Part shown: positions 1-9,372 of the stretch, piece after piece
How the letters are laid out: each line of letters begins with the position of its first letter
Position numbering within the stretch: position 1 is the stretch's first letter
Assembly: GCA_905197685.1 (NCBI GenBank)
Contig: CAJJZS010000008.1
Span: 1 to 64,000, forward strand
Reading direction: 5' to 3'
Length of the DNA: 64,000 bases
Source: an uncultured Oscillospiraceae bacterium
GTDB taxonomy: Bacteria; Bacillota; Clostridia; Oscillospirales; Ruminococcaceae
The notes under the pieces: model-generated
What the model was told of the DNA's origin: nothing
Seen by the model: the letters and a program-made list of their open reading frames with translations, nothing else
Database searches by the model: none
Made by a program: the position numbers and the translations under genes

Positions 1-6
1 TCATAT

Positions 7-35
7 ATAATATCATGCCTAAACTCTTTTGTCAA
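7..35 (-). promoter_or_regulatory. Sigma-A-type promoter reading out of the left window edge
   Basis: On the minus strand TTGACA (30-35) and TATTAT (7-12) are separated by 17 bases. It should drive a leftward gene lying outside the window. Confidence 0.6.
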
Positions 36-66
36 CACCTTTTTTCAAAAAAATACAATTTTTTTG

Positions 67-93
67 AAAAAAAGAGGAAAAATCCTCTTTTTT
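67..93. terminator. Short hairpin flanked by A/T runs
   Basis: An 8-bp stem (71-78 with 83-90) and a 4-base loop lie between A and T runs, so it could terminate in either direction. It lies downstream of the leftward gene at 186-452. Confidence 0.5.
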
Positions 94-130
94 CCCCTTT
101 CTATGCGGGTTTACAACCCGCGCTTTCTGC

Positions 131-168
131 AAAAATCCCCCGATACAAGCCAGTGTCGGGGGATTTTT
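131..168. terminator. Rho-independent terminator of the 186-452 gene
   Basis: The arms 131-143 and 156-168 are perfectly complementary (AAAAATCCCCCGA), giving a GC-rich stem ending in T on either strand. It lies just past the stop of the leftward membrane-protein gene. Confidence 0.75.
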
Positions 169-185
169 ACTCATTTTAAGCAAAT

Positions 186-452
186 TTATTTTTGAATTTC
201 TTCCAATCTTTTTTCGATTCGCTGTACCGATTCCTCCCAACTTACTCTTCCGTTTGATTCCTGAACCAAATAAAACTGAGCAAACTGTTTTACCTTTTGA
301 ATGGGAATCATTCCCTGAATATAACACTCCTCTCCGAATTGAATCGCTCTTGTTTCCAACTCCTCCAAACTCTTTTTCGTTTCTGTCTTTCCAAACACAA
401 CCGCGCAGACTATCGCAGTCAATAAAATCAATATCATCCATATCAGTTCCAT
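186..452 (-). CDS. Small single-pass membrane protein, unknown function
   Basis: The protein is 88 residues long. An N-terminal hydrophobic helix (MELIWMILILLTAIVCAVVF) is followed by a charged, probably helical segment with many Glu, Gln and Lys residues, so the tail is most likely cytoplasmic. The start at 452 is chosen because AAAGGAG lies a few bases upstream; a longer in-frame extension to 626 lacks such a site and overlaps the divergent hydrolase gene. No family is recognised. It faces the SleB-like gene divergently and ends in a strong hairpin terminator. Confidence 0.6.
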   Translation of the reverse strand: MELIWMILILLTAIVCAVVFGKTETKKSLEELETRAIQFGEECYIQGMIPIQKVKQFAQFYLVQESNGRVSWEESVQRIEKRLEEIQK

Positions 453-600
453 CTGTCCGCTCTCCTTTCCTCTTATCAGAATATGATTGCCCGCTTGTTT
501 GTGTGTACCCCTCAAAAAATAAAATTTCTTTTGATGGATAAAAACAGAAAAAACGGTAAAACTGTAATTACCGATAAAAATCCTGTGAAGGAGCGATTGC

Positions 601-1299
601 ATGATTTCCAAAGAACAGACTTCCAATCTGATAAAGCTGGCTGTTTTAATCCTGATTAACCTTTGTATTATCTTTTTTGCCTTTTATCAAATTCCCGAGC
701 AAACGCCCGCTGTGATGGAAACGGTATCCCAATACGGTTCCAAAAGCAGCGAAGTTACCAAAATTCAAACCAGATTAAAATCGTGGGGATATTTTTCCGG
801 ACCTGTCACCGGATATTACGGTTCGCAAACAACCGAAGCAGTCAAGAAATTCCAGAAAAAGCACGGGCTTTCCGCTACCGGCGTTGCCGACCAAAAAACG
901 CTCTCTTTAATCGGAATTTCCTCTTCTGTCCCTGCTTCATCTTCCTCCAACTCCGATTTTGAACTGCTTGCCAGAATTATCTCGGCAGAAGCGCGCGGAG
1001 AACCGTATATCGGACAGGTTGCCGTAGGAGCAGTTGTGTTAAACCGTGTAGAGTCCTCCTCCTTCCCCGACAGCATCTCCGGCGTTGTCTATCAGCCCGG
1101 CGCTTTTACGGCAATCACCGACGGTCAGATTAAAGAAGCCGTCACCGAATCTGCCCGCCGCGCCGCCAGAGAAGCATTAAACGGTTCCGACCCTACCGGA
1201 GGCGCATTATACTATTATAATCCGGACAAAACCTCAAACAAGTGGATTCGTTCCCGACCGGTCATCACCCGCATCGGGCAGCATCTGTTCTGCTCTTAA
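601..1299 (+). CDS. SleB-type cell-wall hydrolase with peptidoglycan-binding domain
   Basis: The protein is 232 residues. A hydrophobic segment at about 12-30 acts as signal peptide or anchor, a PG_binding_1 repeat spans about 45-105, a Ser-rich linker follows, and the SleB/Hydrolase_2 domain fills about 120-232. The motif SAEARGE, with Glu130 as the likely catalytic acid of the lytic transglycosylase fold, is intact. Family members hydrolyse peptidoglycan, the best known being the spore cortex-lytic enzyme SleB; a vegetative wall role is equally possible because sleB's usual partner ypeB is not visible here. The RBS GAAGGAG precedes the ATG at 601. The gene is monocistronic and ends at a hairpin shared with the convergent PH-domain operon. 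Confidence 0.88.
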   Translation: MISKEQTSNLIKLAVLILINLCIIFFAFYQIPEQTPAVMETVSQYGSKSSEVTKIQTRLKSWGYFSGPVTGYYGSQTTEAVKKFQKKHGLSATGVADQKTLSLIGISSSVPASSSSNSDFELLARIISAEARGEPYIGQVAVGAVVLNRVESSSFPDSISGVVYQPGAFTAITDGQIKEAVTESARRAAREALNGSDPTGGALYYYNPDKTSNKWIRSRPVITRIGQHLFCS

Positions 1300-1301
1300 C
1301 A

Positions 1302-1339
1302 AAAAAGCGAAGCTGATTTTTCGTTCAGCTTCGCTTTTT
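1302..1339. terminator. Bidirectional terminator between convergent genes
   Basis: The arms AAAAGCGAAGCTGA and TCAGCTTCGCTTTT pair around an 8-base loop. The hairpin overlaps the stop codon of the leftward gene at 1338. Confidence 0.8.
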
Positions 1340-2843
1340 ATAAATTTGTTTCTTCTATTATTCCGAACAACCGCTTTGCTTCCTCTTCTTTTAAATCCCG
1401 AATATGATGAAGCTGCCTTCCTTCCGAATAAGAGGAAAGAAACACATCGCAGCGTTTTGCCCGCTTTTGAAAAACGCTCTGCACCAGTTTTATTTTTGCA
1501 ATCCTTTCCGGCTGTATAATCACCTGATGCAAAGAAAACCCTTTGGAATATCGGAGCGTATAACACCCTTGCTCATAGGAAATCCCCGCTGTGTTTAAAT
1601 CAATCACCTTCACAATCAACAGCCACACCAGCGGAAAATTTGCCATAAATCCAATCCATGCAATCAGCTCTGCCCAATTCGGAAAAATGCGGCACAGCGC
1701 CCACCTGCAAACCCACACCAAAATCAGCAGCGCGCCCGAACGCCAGGTATATCGGAATAAAGAGCGGATTCTCCGCGGACAAACCGTCCGTTCGGAAAGA
1801 TGGTACTCGGGCAGCAACAACCGCAGGCTTTCTTCCAGCTTCTTCTTCCTCACACAGGGGATCAATGCGGACACATCGTCCTTAAACTTCCCGTAACCGA
1901 CTGTGGATAAAAAAACGGAATACACCCGCAAAAGAAAGGTCAGCAGCGATCGTCTGATGTCCAGGTATCCTATTTTTTGCGCATCTACCCGATAGGAACG
2001 CTTGGTTAAAAAACCGGCATCAATCTCCAAAACATTCCGCTTTCTGATAACATGGAAATTGGCGTGGCGGGCAAGACTTGCCGTAAATGCGCACAGATAG
2101 CCGAAAAACAAAATACAAGCAAATGCAAATGCCGCCGGAGGGATTCCAAATGCCAGTGTCCGCGCGATATTTTCAAAGGTTCCGTAAATCATCTCAGAAA
2201 ACTGTCTGCCCAAAATATCACCCACCTGGGTAATAAATGTAGAAATCAGCAAAATTCCCGCAAACGAATTGGAGGTAATCATTGCCAGCACAAAAACATA
2301 TCGGTTGCGCGGAATATACTCCCGTTCCGATAAATTTCCGCTGAGAGCCTGCGGTTCTTTGAGCATCTGCACAATTTGAAGGCAGTCCTTTTTCCCAAGC
2401 ATAATCAAAAGGTCCGCTTTTTCCAGTCCTCCGCCCGGCGTGTCCACCCTTAAATAAGCTGCCCCGAAAATGCGCAGCCTTACCGGAGCCAGAACAGAAA
2501 CGCAGCGGTATCGAGATGCGGGAAGAAAGGTTGTCTCTCTTTTTAAAATTCCTCTGCGCACCAGCAGCCCGTCTTCCGATACCTCTACGGTAAAGGTCAA
2601 CCACAGCAAAACGCCCACCGATAAAAACAAGGCAGAAAACAGAATATCAACCCATACGCCCTGAATCCAGTTGGAAAGATTTACCACAAACTGAAATCCG
2701 CTCTGCAAAGAAAAGCTGTTAATCAATACATAGTACAGTCCCCTGAAAACAGGAATCAATAACAGGAACAGATACCTCCAAAGATTCCCCAAAATATAAA
2801 GAGGATGGGGACGAAACCGTTTAATTGCCGTTGATTTCCTCAT
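1338..2843 (-). CDS. PH-domain membrane protein, YdbT-like
   Basis: The protein is 501 residues with several strongly hydrophobic segments (two near residues 15-75, others near 180, 225 and 370-415). Between them lie soluble stretches typical of bacterial PH domains (bPH_2), such as the segment around VEVSEDGLLVRRGIL. The family (B. subtilis YdbT/YdbS) consists of membrane proteins of uncertain function, sometimes linked to resistance to antibacterial compounds. The start at 2843 has GGAGG upstream and overlaps the end of the preceding ydbS-like gene by 23 bases, indicating translational coupling. Assignment rests on architecture and the paired gene order. Confidence 0.75.
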   Translation of the reverse strand: MRKSTAIKRFRPHPLYILGNLWRYLFLLLIPVFRGLYYVLINSFSLQSGFQFVVNLSNWIQGVWVDILFSALFLSVGVLLWLTFTVEVSEDGLLVRRGILKRETTFLPASRYRCVSVLAPVRLRIFGAAYLRVDTPGGGLEKADLLIMLGKKDCLQIVQMLKEPQALSGNLSEREYIPRNRYVFVLAMITSNSFAGILLISTFITQVGDILGRQFSEMIYGTFENIARTLAFGIPPAAFAFACILFFGYLCAFTASLARHANFHVIRKRNVLEIDAGFLTKRSYRVDAQKIGYLDIRRSLLTFLLRVYSVFLSTVGYGKFKDDVSALIPCVRKKKLEESLRLLLPEYHLSERTVCPRRIRSLFRYTWRSGALLILVWVCRWALCRIFPNWAELIAWIGFMANFPLVWLLIVKVIDLNTAGISYEQGCYTLRYSKGFSLHQVIIQPERIAKIKLVQSVFQKRAKRCDVFLSSYSEGRQLHHIRDLKEEEAKRLFGIIEETNL

Positions 2844-3282
2844 GCTCTGCCTCCATCCTTTTTCCAAGCTGAACCCGAAGCAATCTGGCTTCCTCATAAT
2901 TTAAACAGGAAATGCGGACAATCCCCCCCGCCGCATACAGACGCAGCGTCGCCAGATGCAGCAGCTTTTGGATTGGGGTCTGGCTCAGCGTTGTATATTG
3001 CAGATTTCGGATATACACCGCGTCCATTTGATGATAAATAATCCCCTTGCTGACCCGAACCAGCATCCCGCTCACCGAATAGCGGTACGCATGATAATAC
3101 ATCGGGTAATAAACAAAGCACATCAGCAAAAATTCCGACATCCACAAAAAGGTAAAAACAGTAAACAGCCTTGCCGATGTAAAGTAAAAAAATCCTCCCA
3201 ACACTGCCGGGGCAATATGGAACAACAATAAACGGATTCTCCAGTAGCTCAGCGCCCTGGAGGGAAGATGCTGCGCCGCCAA
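2821..3282 (-). CDS. PH-domain membrane protein, YdbS-like
   Basis: The protein is 153 residues. It has two adjacent transmembrane helices (about residues 18-62) followed by a bPH_2 domain containing the segment VSKGIIYHQMDAVYIRNLQY. It is the smaller partner of the YdbT-like protein encoded immediately downstream, and the two probably form a membrane complex. The start is a TTG at 3282 chosen because AAAGGAGGTG lies 7 bases upstream. It follows tex by about 40 bases and could be co-transcribed with it. Confidence 0.75.
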   Translation of the reverse strand: MAAQHLPSRALSYWRIRLLLFHIAPAVLGGFFYFTSARLFTVFTFLWMSEFLLMCFVYYPMYYHAYRYSVSGMLVRVSKGIIYHQMDAVYIRNLQYTTLSQTPIQKLLHLATLRLYAAGGIVRISCLNYEEARLLRVQLGKRMEAEHEEINGN

Positions 3283-3320
3283 TCGGACACCTCCTTTTTA
3301 TACCGTACTGCCGGCAAGCG

Positions 3321-5495
3321 TTACGAAATCCCCTTCATTGTCAAAGAGATTCTCTTGCGGTTTAAATCCACCTCTAAAACCTTTACCTTCACAATATCCC
3401 CCACCTTTAAAACCTCGGAAGGATGTTTGATATATCGGTCGCAGATTTGAGAAATATGTACCAGTCCGTCCTCATGAACCGCAATATCCACAAACGCCCC
3501 AAAATCGGTTACGTTTCTTACCGTTCCCGTTAAAACCATCTCCGGTTTTAAATCCTTTAATTCCATCACATCGGTTCGCAGCAGCGGTTTTGGCAGTTCG
3601 TCCCTGGGGTCTCTGCCGGGTTTTATCAGTTCTTCTATCATATCTTTCAGTGTCGGTTCCCCGATGCCGATTCTCTGCGCCGCCAAAGCGGTTCCGCCAA
3701 GCTCCTGAACCCTCTGCGGTAAAGAAGTTACTTTTTTATCCAAAATATCCTGCATCGTATATCCGCACAGGGTCAACAGTTTTTTCGCCGGCTCATAGCT
3801 TTCGGGGTGTACCGCCGTTCTGTCCAGCGGATTTTCGCCCTCGGATATTCTTAAAAATCCTGCGCACTGCTCAAACGCTTTTTTACCGAGCTTCGGCACC
3901 TTCATCAGCTCTTTTCGCTCTGCAAAACTGCCGTTTTCTTCCCGGTAATCTACAATATTTTTTGCGACGGTGCGGTTGATTCCCGCTACATAGGAAAGCA
4001 GCGATTGACTTGCCGTATTTAAATCCACTCCAACCTTGTTCACGCAGTCCTCCACAACACCACCCAACGCGCTGTCCATCTCTTTTGCGGGCATATCGTG
4101 CTGATACTGCCCCACGCCGATTGCCTTCGGGTCAATCTTTACAAGCTCTGCCAGCGGGTCCTGCAATCTTCTTGCGATGGAAACCGCGCTTCTGAGCGAA
4201 ACATCAAACTGCGGAAATTCCCGGGCGCCCAGCTCCGATGCGGAATAAACCGAAGCGCCCGCCTCGCTGACTACCATATAGGAAATCTTATTCGTCCTTT
4301 TTCCATTCAGTTCTCCCAAAAGCTCTGCGACAAAAATTTCCGATTCCTTGCTTGCCGTCCCGTTTCCAATTGCAATAACCTCAACCCCATGTTTTTCAAT
4401 CAGCTCGGTCAGCACACGCTTTGCCTGCTCGGTCTTGCTCTGCGGCGGAGTCGGATAAACCACCGTAGTATCCAAAACCTTTCCGGTACGGTCCACTACG
4501 GCAATTTTGCACCCGGTTCGGTACGCCGGGTCAAATCCCATCGTTACACTTCCCTTCATCGGCGGCTGCATCAGCAGATTTTTTAAGTTTTCCGAAAAGA
4601 CACCGATCGCCTGCGCGTCCGCTTTTTCTGTCAGCTCTGCCCGCAGCTCCCGTTCCAAAGACGGAAAAATCAGCCGTTTATAGCTGTCCTCGCAGATTTC
4701 GGACAGCCTTTGTGTAAGCGGAGAATTGTGTCGGATAACCCGCCGTTCCATCATCGCAAAACAGGGCTGAGGCTCTGCGCTCAGCGTTACCCGAAGCGCT
4801 TCTTCCTTTTCCCCTCGGTTAATCGCAAGAATGCGGTGCGGCGCAATTTTTTGAATTGACTCGCTGTATTCATAATACATTGAGTATACTTCATTTTCTT
4901 TTGTACCTTTTGTTGTTAAAATAACCGCATTTTTTTGCAGATACTTTCGCAAATCGCTGCGGATTTCTGCCGAATCGCTGATTTGCTCGGCAATAATATC
5001 ACCGGCTCCGTCCAAAGCCGCCTGCGCCGTTTCTGCCTTTCCTTCGCCGACATATTCCGATACCTTGCTCTGCAACTGTTGTTCCGAGCAGTTTTGCTCC
5101 CATATCATCTGCGCCAGCGGTTCCAATCCCTTTTCCTTTGCAATCGAAGCGCGGGTTCTCTTTTTCTGCTTGTACGGACGATATAAATCTTCAATTTCAG
5201 ACAGTTGCTGCGCCTTGTCCAGCTGTTCCCTCATCTGCCGCATCTGCTTTTCATCCAGTTTGCCGCTGTTCTCTATCAGCGCAGCAACCTCTTCCCTGCG
5301 CTTTTGCAGACTGCGCAGATAGTTTAACCGCTCGTCCAAAGCCCTTAAAACAGTATCGTCCAAACCGCCTGTCACCTCTTTTCGGTAACGCGCAATAAAC
5401 GGAATGGTATTTCCCTCGTCAATCAGACGAACCGCGCTTTCTGTCTGCTGCTCCGCTATCCCTAATTCCTTTGCCAGAATTTGTATCATATCCAC
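3321..5495 (-). CDS. tex: Tex-family RNA-binding transcription accessory protein
   Basis: The protein is 724 residues. It shows the N-terminal Tex domain signature (DEGNTIPFIARYRKE), a YqgF/RNase H-like domain in the middle (MGFDPAYRTGCKIAVVDRTG), helix-hairpin-helix motifs and a C-terminal S1 RNA-binding domain (TGTVRNVTDFGAFVDIAVHE). Tex proteins bind nucleic acid and act with RNA polymerase or in RNA turnover; the exact role varies. A GTG at 5495 with an upstream AAAGGG is preferred over the ATG at 5522, because a TATAAT lies only 7 bases before that ATG and would leave no leader. First gene of the leftward group including the PH-domain pair. Confidence 0.93.
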   Translation of the reverse strand: MDMIQILAKELGIAEQQTESAVRLIDEGNTIPFIARYRKEVTGGLDDTVLRALDERLNYLRSLQKRREEVAALIENSGKLDEKQMRQMREQLDKAQQLSEIEDLYRPYKQKKRTRASIAKEKGLEPLAQMIWEQNCSEQQLQSKVSEYVGEGKAETAQAALDGAGDIIAEQISDSAEIRSDLRKYLQKNAVILTTKGTKENEVYSMYYEYSESIQKIAPHRILAINRGEKEEALRVTLSAEPQPCFAMMERRVIRHNSPLTQRLSEICEDSYKRLIFPSLERELRAELTEKADAQAIGVFSENLKNLLMQPPMKGSVTMGFDPAYRTGCKIAVVDRTGKVLDTTVVYPTPPQSKTEQAKRVLTELIEKHGVEVIAIGNGTASKESEIFVAELLGELNGKRTNKISYMVVSEAGASVYSASELGAREFPQFDVSLRSAVSIARRLQDPLAELVKIDPKAIGVGQYQHDMPAKEMDSALGGVVEDCVNKVGVDLNTASQSLLSYVAGINRTVAKNIVDYREENGSFAERKELMKVPKLGKKAFEQCAGFLRISEGENPLDRTAVHPESYEPAKKLLTLCGYTMQDILDKKVTSLPQRVQELGGTALAAQRIGIGEPTLKDMIEELIKPGRDPRDELPKPLLRTDVMELKDLKPEMVLTGTVRNVTDFGAFVDIAVHEDGLVHISQICDRYIKHPSEVLKVGDIVKVKVLEVDLNRKRISLTMKGIS

Positions 5496-5528
5496 CGAAA
5501 AACACCCTTTCTCTTTTTTCATATCTTT

Positions 5529-5534
5529 ATTATA
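5529..5534 (-). promoter_or_regulatory. Likely -10 element of tex
   Basis: TATAAT on the minus strand. No convincing -35 is visible at the expected distance. The AT-rich spacer behind it (5535-5719) shows no gene. Confidence 0.4.
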
Positions 5535-5719
5535 ACACAGATTCCCTCAGCGAAAAACCGTCTTTTATTTTATCCTATTTGTTTTATTGATATTAAATAT
5601 ACTATTTGCAAATGTTTTTATTATCCTTTTTGTAATATTAAAATATTATATTACAAAATACCCCATTTAACAGAAAAACAGAGCGACAAAATCCATACTT
5701 TGCCTCTCTGTTCTCCGTT

Positions 5720-7168
5720 CTATGCCAAAAGCGAGATTTCCTTGCCTTCCAGCGCATTTCTGCAGTTTTCCAAAATCTGATAAACGATACTTTGATTCAC
5801 CGCATATCGGCTTTCCCCGTTTAACGATACCAAAACCGAACCGTCCCCCAACGGAATAAATGAAAAGCGATCCGCTTCCCTCTCTTTATCCCGATAGGAA
5901 ACTCTCATCTCCAACACCGGTTCCAGCGAGGACTGCCGCGAGGTCCATTCTTCCGGCGGGATTGCCGTAATTGTCTGATACAGCTTTTCAAACGCTTTCC
6001 CGTCTATCTTCTGTCCGTTACAGCTTACCTGCAATTCTCCGTCCTGTTCCTCGGCAACAAAGTCATAGCTTTCCTGCGGGGAATAAACCCGAAGCTGTGC
6101 CACCTCTTTTGCCTGAGCCGGAACATAGATGCTCTGGGTCAGTTGCTCGGTCTGAACGGTCAGCCAGGACAACCGGCTTGCCGAAACCAGATATACTGTA
6201 GGGGAACCGTCCTTCATCAAATACACATAGTTGTGCCGGTCGGGTCTTGAGGTTTTCAGTGTAAATCCGTCTCCCGTGTCTGTTCGGAATGAAACCACCG
6301 AATACGGATTTTCCAACCCAAAGTTAATCATTTCGTCCGGCGTCGGGGACACCGCTTCCACCGCATTTGCATACAATCCAAACAATCCCTCCGTCGCCTG
6401 CGAAGCGGACGCTTCGGTAATCGTTTGCGTCAGCGGCGTTGTCAGGGTATATTCCTTTTGTTGCTTTGCCGACACCCCCTCCTGCGCGCTTTCGCTTTCC
6501 GGCTGTTCTGTTGTTTTTATTTCAAGCGTAATCGGGGAAGGTCGAACCTCCCCGGACAAAATAACCGTCGCCTGCTCATATTCCGGCTCAATTTCGGTAA
6601 TCTGATTATCCAAAAAAGAATATCGGTCCTGTGAGATACTGTCCAATACGGCATCGTCCGCAAGGTATACTTTCTGCCCGTACAGCAGATAAACGCTTTC
6701 TCCGTCAGGCGCAGTATTCCCAAATGCCAGCTCTTCAACGCTGCCGTCGGTCATGGTCACTTTCATCTGACAGGACGGCATCTGCAATCCGTATTCGGTC
6801 AGCGATTCGGAACTGCCCGGCTGCGGCGATTCGGACAGATCAATCAGCTGCCGCTGCGCCTTAAAATTTTGCAGAACCGCAGTCAGCTGATTGATTTTTA
6901 AAGAAGAAGCAGGCGCTTCCTCCAATCCTTCCACCGCAAACTGTTCGCCCTGATTGACTAAGGTGAAGCTGTCCTCTTTGTTTTGAATGACGATGGTGTT
7001 AATCTGCTCCTGCGATACGGACAGCAGCTGAATTTCCTGCTGCTCCTGCTGCGTCTGCGTTTGGCTTTCTTCCTTTCCCTGAAAGCGTATCAGCAAAAAA
7101 ACAAGCAGTCCCGTCATCAGCAAAACAATCAGCAAACTGACCAGCAGCGCTGTCGTCTGTTTTTTCAT
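5720..7168 (-). CDS. DUF4340 membrane-anchored protein of a Gld-type ABC system
   Basis: The protein is 482 residues. One N-terminal transmembrane helix (about 6-27) is followed by a large extracytoplasmic region with DUF4340-like repeats, for example the segments TDGSVEELAFGNTAPDG and TDTGDGFTLKTSRPDRHNYVY. DUF4340 proteins regularly follow gldG-like genes. Function is unknown; a role as extracytoplasmic partner of the ABC complex is inferred from synteny. The ATG at 7168 has GGAAAGGAAG upstream. It is the last gene of a four-gene operon, 27 bases after gldG. Confidence 0.8.
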   Translation of the reverse strand: MKKQTTALLVSLLIVLLMTGLLVFLLIRFQGKEESQTQTQQEQQEIQLLSVSQEQINTIVIQNKEDSFTLVNQGEQFAVEGLEEAPASSLKINQLTAVLQNFKAQRQLIDLSESPQPGSSESLTEYGLQMPSCQMKVTMTDGSVEELAFGNTAPDGESVYLLYGQKVYLADDAVLDSISQDRYSFLDNQITEIEPEYEQATVILSGEVRPSPITLEIKTTEQPESESAQEGVSAKQQKEYTLTTPLTQTITEASASQATEGLFGLYANAVEAVSPTPDEMINFGLENPYSVVSFRTDTGDGFTLKTSRPDRHNYVYLMKDGSPTVYLVSASRLSWLTVQTEQLTQSIYVPAQAKEVAQLRVYSPQESYDFVAEEQDGELQVSCNGQKIDGKAFEKLYQTITAIPPEEWTSRQSSLEPVLEMRVSYRDKEREADRFSFIPLGDGSVLVSLNGESRYAVNQSIVYQILENCRNALEGKEISLLA

Positions 7169-7195
7169 CAGCAAACTTCCTTTCCGAATCGGGTC

Positions 7196-8647
7196 TTAGG
7201 CGTTTCTGCGCTTTAACCAAAGATACATTCCGCAAACCAGAGTGACAATCGGCAACACAATCATAAAGCATACGCCGATTACAAAAACCTGAGCCGTATT
7301 TAACCCCAGCTCCTTCCCACCCAATGTTTTGGACTGGATGGAAACAATGTTTTCCCTGTGAGTCAGCGTGTTTAGCGCCGATAAATAATAATCCGCATTA
7401 GAAAAAGAACCGCTGGACAGCAGCGAATCGCTCAGCGAAACCGAGGAGCCGCTGACTAAAATTTGGCTGCTGTTTCCGTCCTCAAAGCTCTTTTTACAAA
7501 GGATTGCCAGAGGATAGGAGGAATATTCCGTCGGCTCCCAGTTTTCCAACTGTTCTTCGCTCAATCCGTACGGAATCTGCGTCGAGGTTTCGGACGACTC
7601 AAACAGCACCGTTGTGCTGAGATCCATATTTGTTTCAAAAACACGCTCTAAGGGACGGGCAAACGGCAGTGTCATCGGAACCGATAAATCCGTCATGGTA
7701 TCGGTCAATTCCTCGCTGCTCAGTTGGGCGGTTGCAAAATAAGGGTTTGCATTGATAATGCGGCTGTTGTCCGTTTCCAGCAGCGAGCTTGCCTGCACCG
7801 AAACGCCCCACTGCTTTAAAAATGCTTCCAGACGCGGCAGCTGCGGCTGGGTAGTGTCCGCAAAATACAACAGATTTCTGCCGCTTTTTGCCGACAAAAA
7901 GCCGTTCAGCTTATCCAAAACCGCCCGGTCGGGGTCCCGGTTGGGAGCCACCCAAATTAAAACCTCTGTATCTTCGGGAATTTCCTGCGTTGCCGGATTC
8001 AGCTGTGTTACCTCAAAATTATTGGCGGTCAGCAGCCGGACAAATCCTTCGGGGTACTGTTCCCCGTGCCCTTCCAGCACCGCGACTTTCACCTGAGATT
8101 GTGAGGTAACATTTAAAATTGCCGAAGTCATCGCCTGCTCGGCTTTGGATGCGGTGATATAATCCCCGTAATACGAACCGGATTGCACCTCAAACAAATC
8201 GTATGCCGTCAGGGTTTGATTCCTCATTTCCCCGGAAATAATAATGTCCCCAATCTGCACATCCTCATACTGCGATGCCAGCGAAGGATTTGCCAAAAGG
8301 TCAATATATTCTACCGAAATCTTGTCCGAATATTTTTCATACTGTTCCAAAACCGAATGAGCCTGTACAAAATATTCCCCGCCCGACATAAAATTTTCTT
8401 CGGTTGTCATAACCTGTATTGTCACCGGCTGCTCCAATTCGGAAATATATTTTTTGGATTGTTCGGTCAGTTCAAACGCTTTTTGCGGGGTTAAATCAAT
8501 CGTAATCGGATAACGCTCGGTAATCACCGCCGCCAAAACATTCAGCAAAAATAAAGCGACAACCACCACTGCGGTGGTCGCTCCGGAAAGAATCAAAAAG
8601 GTCTGCCGACGGGTTCTTTTCTTTTTTGGGGAACGATTTTCTTCCAT
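7196..8647 (-). CDS. GldG-like ABC transporter auxiliary protein
   Basis: The protein is 483 residues. It has an N-terminal transmembrane helix (about 18-40), the GldG-type start of the extracellular domain (YPITIDLTPQKAFELTEQSKKYISEL), and a C-terminal transmembrane helix (about 455-478) followed by a short basic tail. The GldG/ABC_transp_aux family couples to a GldA ATPase and GldF permease. In Bacteroidetes the system is needed for gliding, but in Firmicutes its substrate is unknown. It lies between the permease and DUF4340 genes with short gaps, so one operon. Confidence 0.85.
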   Translation of the reverse strand: MEENRSPKKKRTRRQTFLILSGATTAVVVVALFLLNVLAAVITERYPITIDLTPQKAFELTEQSKKYISELEQPVTIQVMTTEENFMSGGEYFVQAHSVLEQYEKYSDKISVEYIDLLANPSLASQYEDVQIGDIIISGEMRNQTLTAYDLFEVQSGSYYGDYITASKAEQAMTSAILNVTSQSQVKVAVLEGHGEQYPEGFVRLLTANNFEVTQLNPATQEIPEDTEVLIWVAPNRDPDRAVLDKLNGFLSAKSGRNLLYFADTTQPQLPRLEAFLKQWGVSVQASSLLETDNSRIINANPYFATAQLSSEELTDTMTDLSVPMTLPFARPLERVFETNMDLSTTVLFESSETSTQIPYGLSEEQLENWEPTEYSSYPLAILCKKSFEDGNSSQILVSGSSVSLSDSLLSSGSFSNADYYLSALNTLTHRENIVSIQSKTLGGKELGLNTAQVFVIGVCFMIVLPIVTLVCGMYLWLKRRNA

Positions 8648-8667
8648 TCAAAACACCTTCCTTTCTG

Positions 8668-9372
8668 TTAAGATACCCTTCTTCTTTCCATATGACGGAC
8701 AGTTAAAAACAAAAACAGCGCCGTCACACTCAAAAAGAAAATAATGTCCGAAAGGTTTAGCAGCCCTCTGGTAAAATCCAGATAATGCCCGTAAAAAGAG
8801 ATGCTGTCCATCAGCTTTTTCACCCACTCGCTGGAGATAACCGGCGTAAAGCTGTTGACAAACAATAAAAACATTCCCACCGCCAGCGAACCGATTGCCG
8901 CTATCACCTGGCTTTCTGTCAAAGACGAGATAAAAATGCCGATGGCACACAAAGCGGCTCCCAACAAAAACAGTCCGAAAAAGTTTCCGAAAAATACTGC
9001 CAAATCCGGAACGCGGAAAAAGCAAACAACAATCAGATATAACAATGTAACCGACATTCCCAAAAGATACATGGTAAGGCTTGCTAAAAATTTTCCCATC
9101 ACCACCCCGGTAAATCGAACCGGAGCGGTAAACAAAAGCTGTTCCGTTTTTTGCTTTCTCTCCTCACTGAACAGCCTCATTGTTAAAATAGGAACCAAAA
9201 AAATAGCGATGGAAAATAAATTGGAAAACACATAACTCATATCGGTGGTATTGCTGACCAAAGAGGTCGCAAAAAAATAATATCCCGAAATGGCAAAAAA
9301 CACTGCCAAAAAAACATATCCGACCGGAGAGGTTAAGTAAGAAGCCATCTCCCTTTTATAGATTGCCGTCAT
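8668..9372 (-). CDS. ABC-2 type permease, GldF-like
   Basis: The protein is 234 residues with six predicted membrane helices. It carries the conserved N-terminal sequence YKREMASYLTSPVGYVF seen in GldF/NosY-like ABC-2 permeases and the cytoplasmic SEERKQKTEQLL segment expected to contact the ATPase. The ATG at 9372 follows GAGGGAAAG and overlaps the end of the ATPase gene by 17 bases, so translation is coupled. It should form the membrane channel for the ATPase encoded upstream. Confidence 0.88.
   Translation of the reverse strand: MTAIYKREMASYLTSPVGYVFLAVFFAISGYYFFATSLVSNTTDMSYVFSNLFSIAIFLVPILTMRLFSEERKQKTEQLLFTAPVRFTGVVMGKFLASLTMYLLGMSVTLLYLIVVCFFRVPDLAVFFGNFFGLFLLGAALCAIGIFISSLTESQVIAAIGSLAVGMFLLFVNSFTPVISSEWVKKLMDSISFYGHYLDFTRGLLNLSDIIFFLSVTALFLFLTVRHMERRRVS

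Noticed and set aside
1902..1910. Perfect DnaA box (TTATCCACA on the minus strand)
   Set aside because: It is a single site inside the YdbT-like coding sequence, far from the origin and without neighbours, so chance is the simplest explanation.
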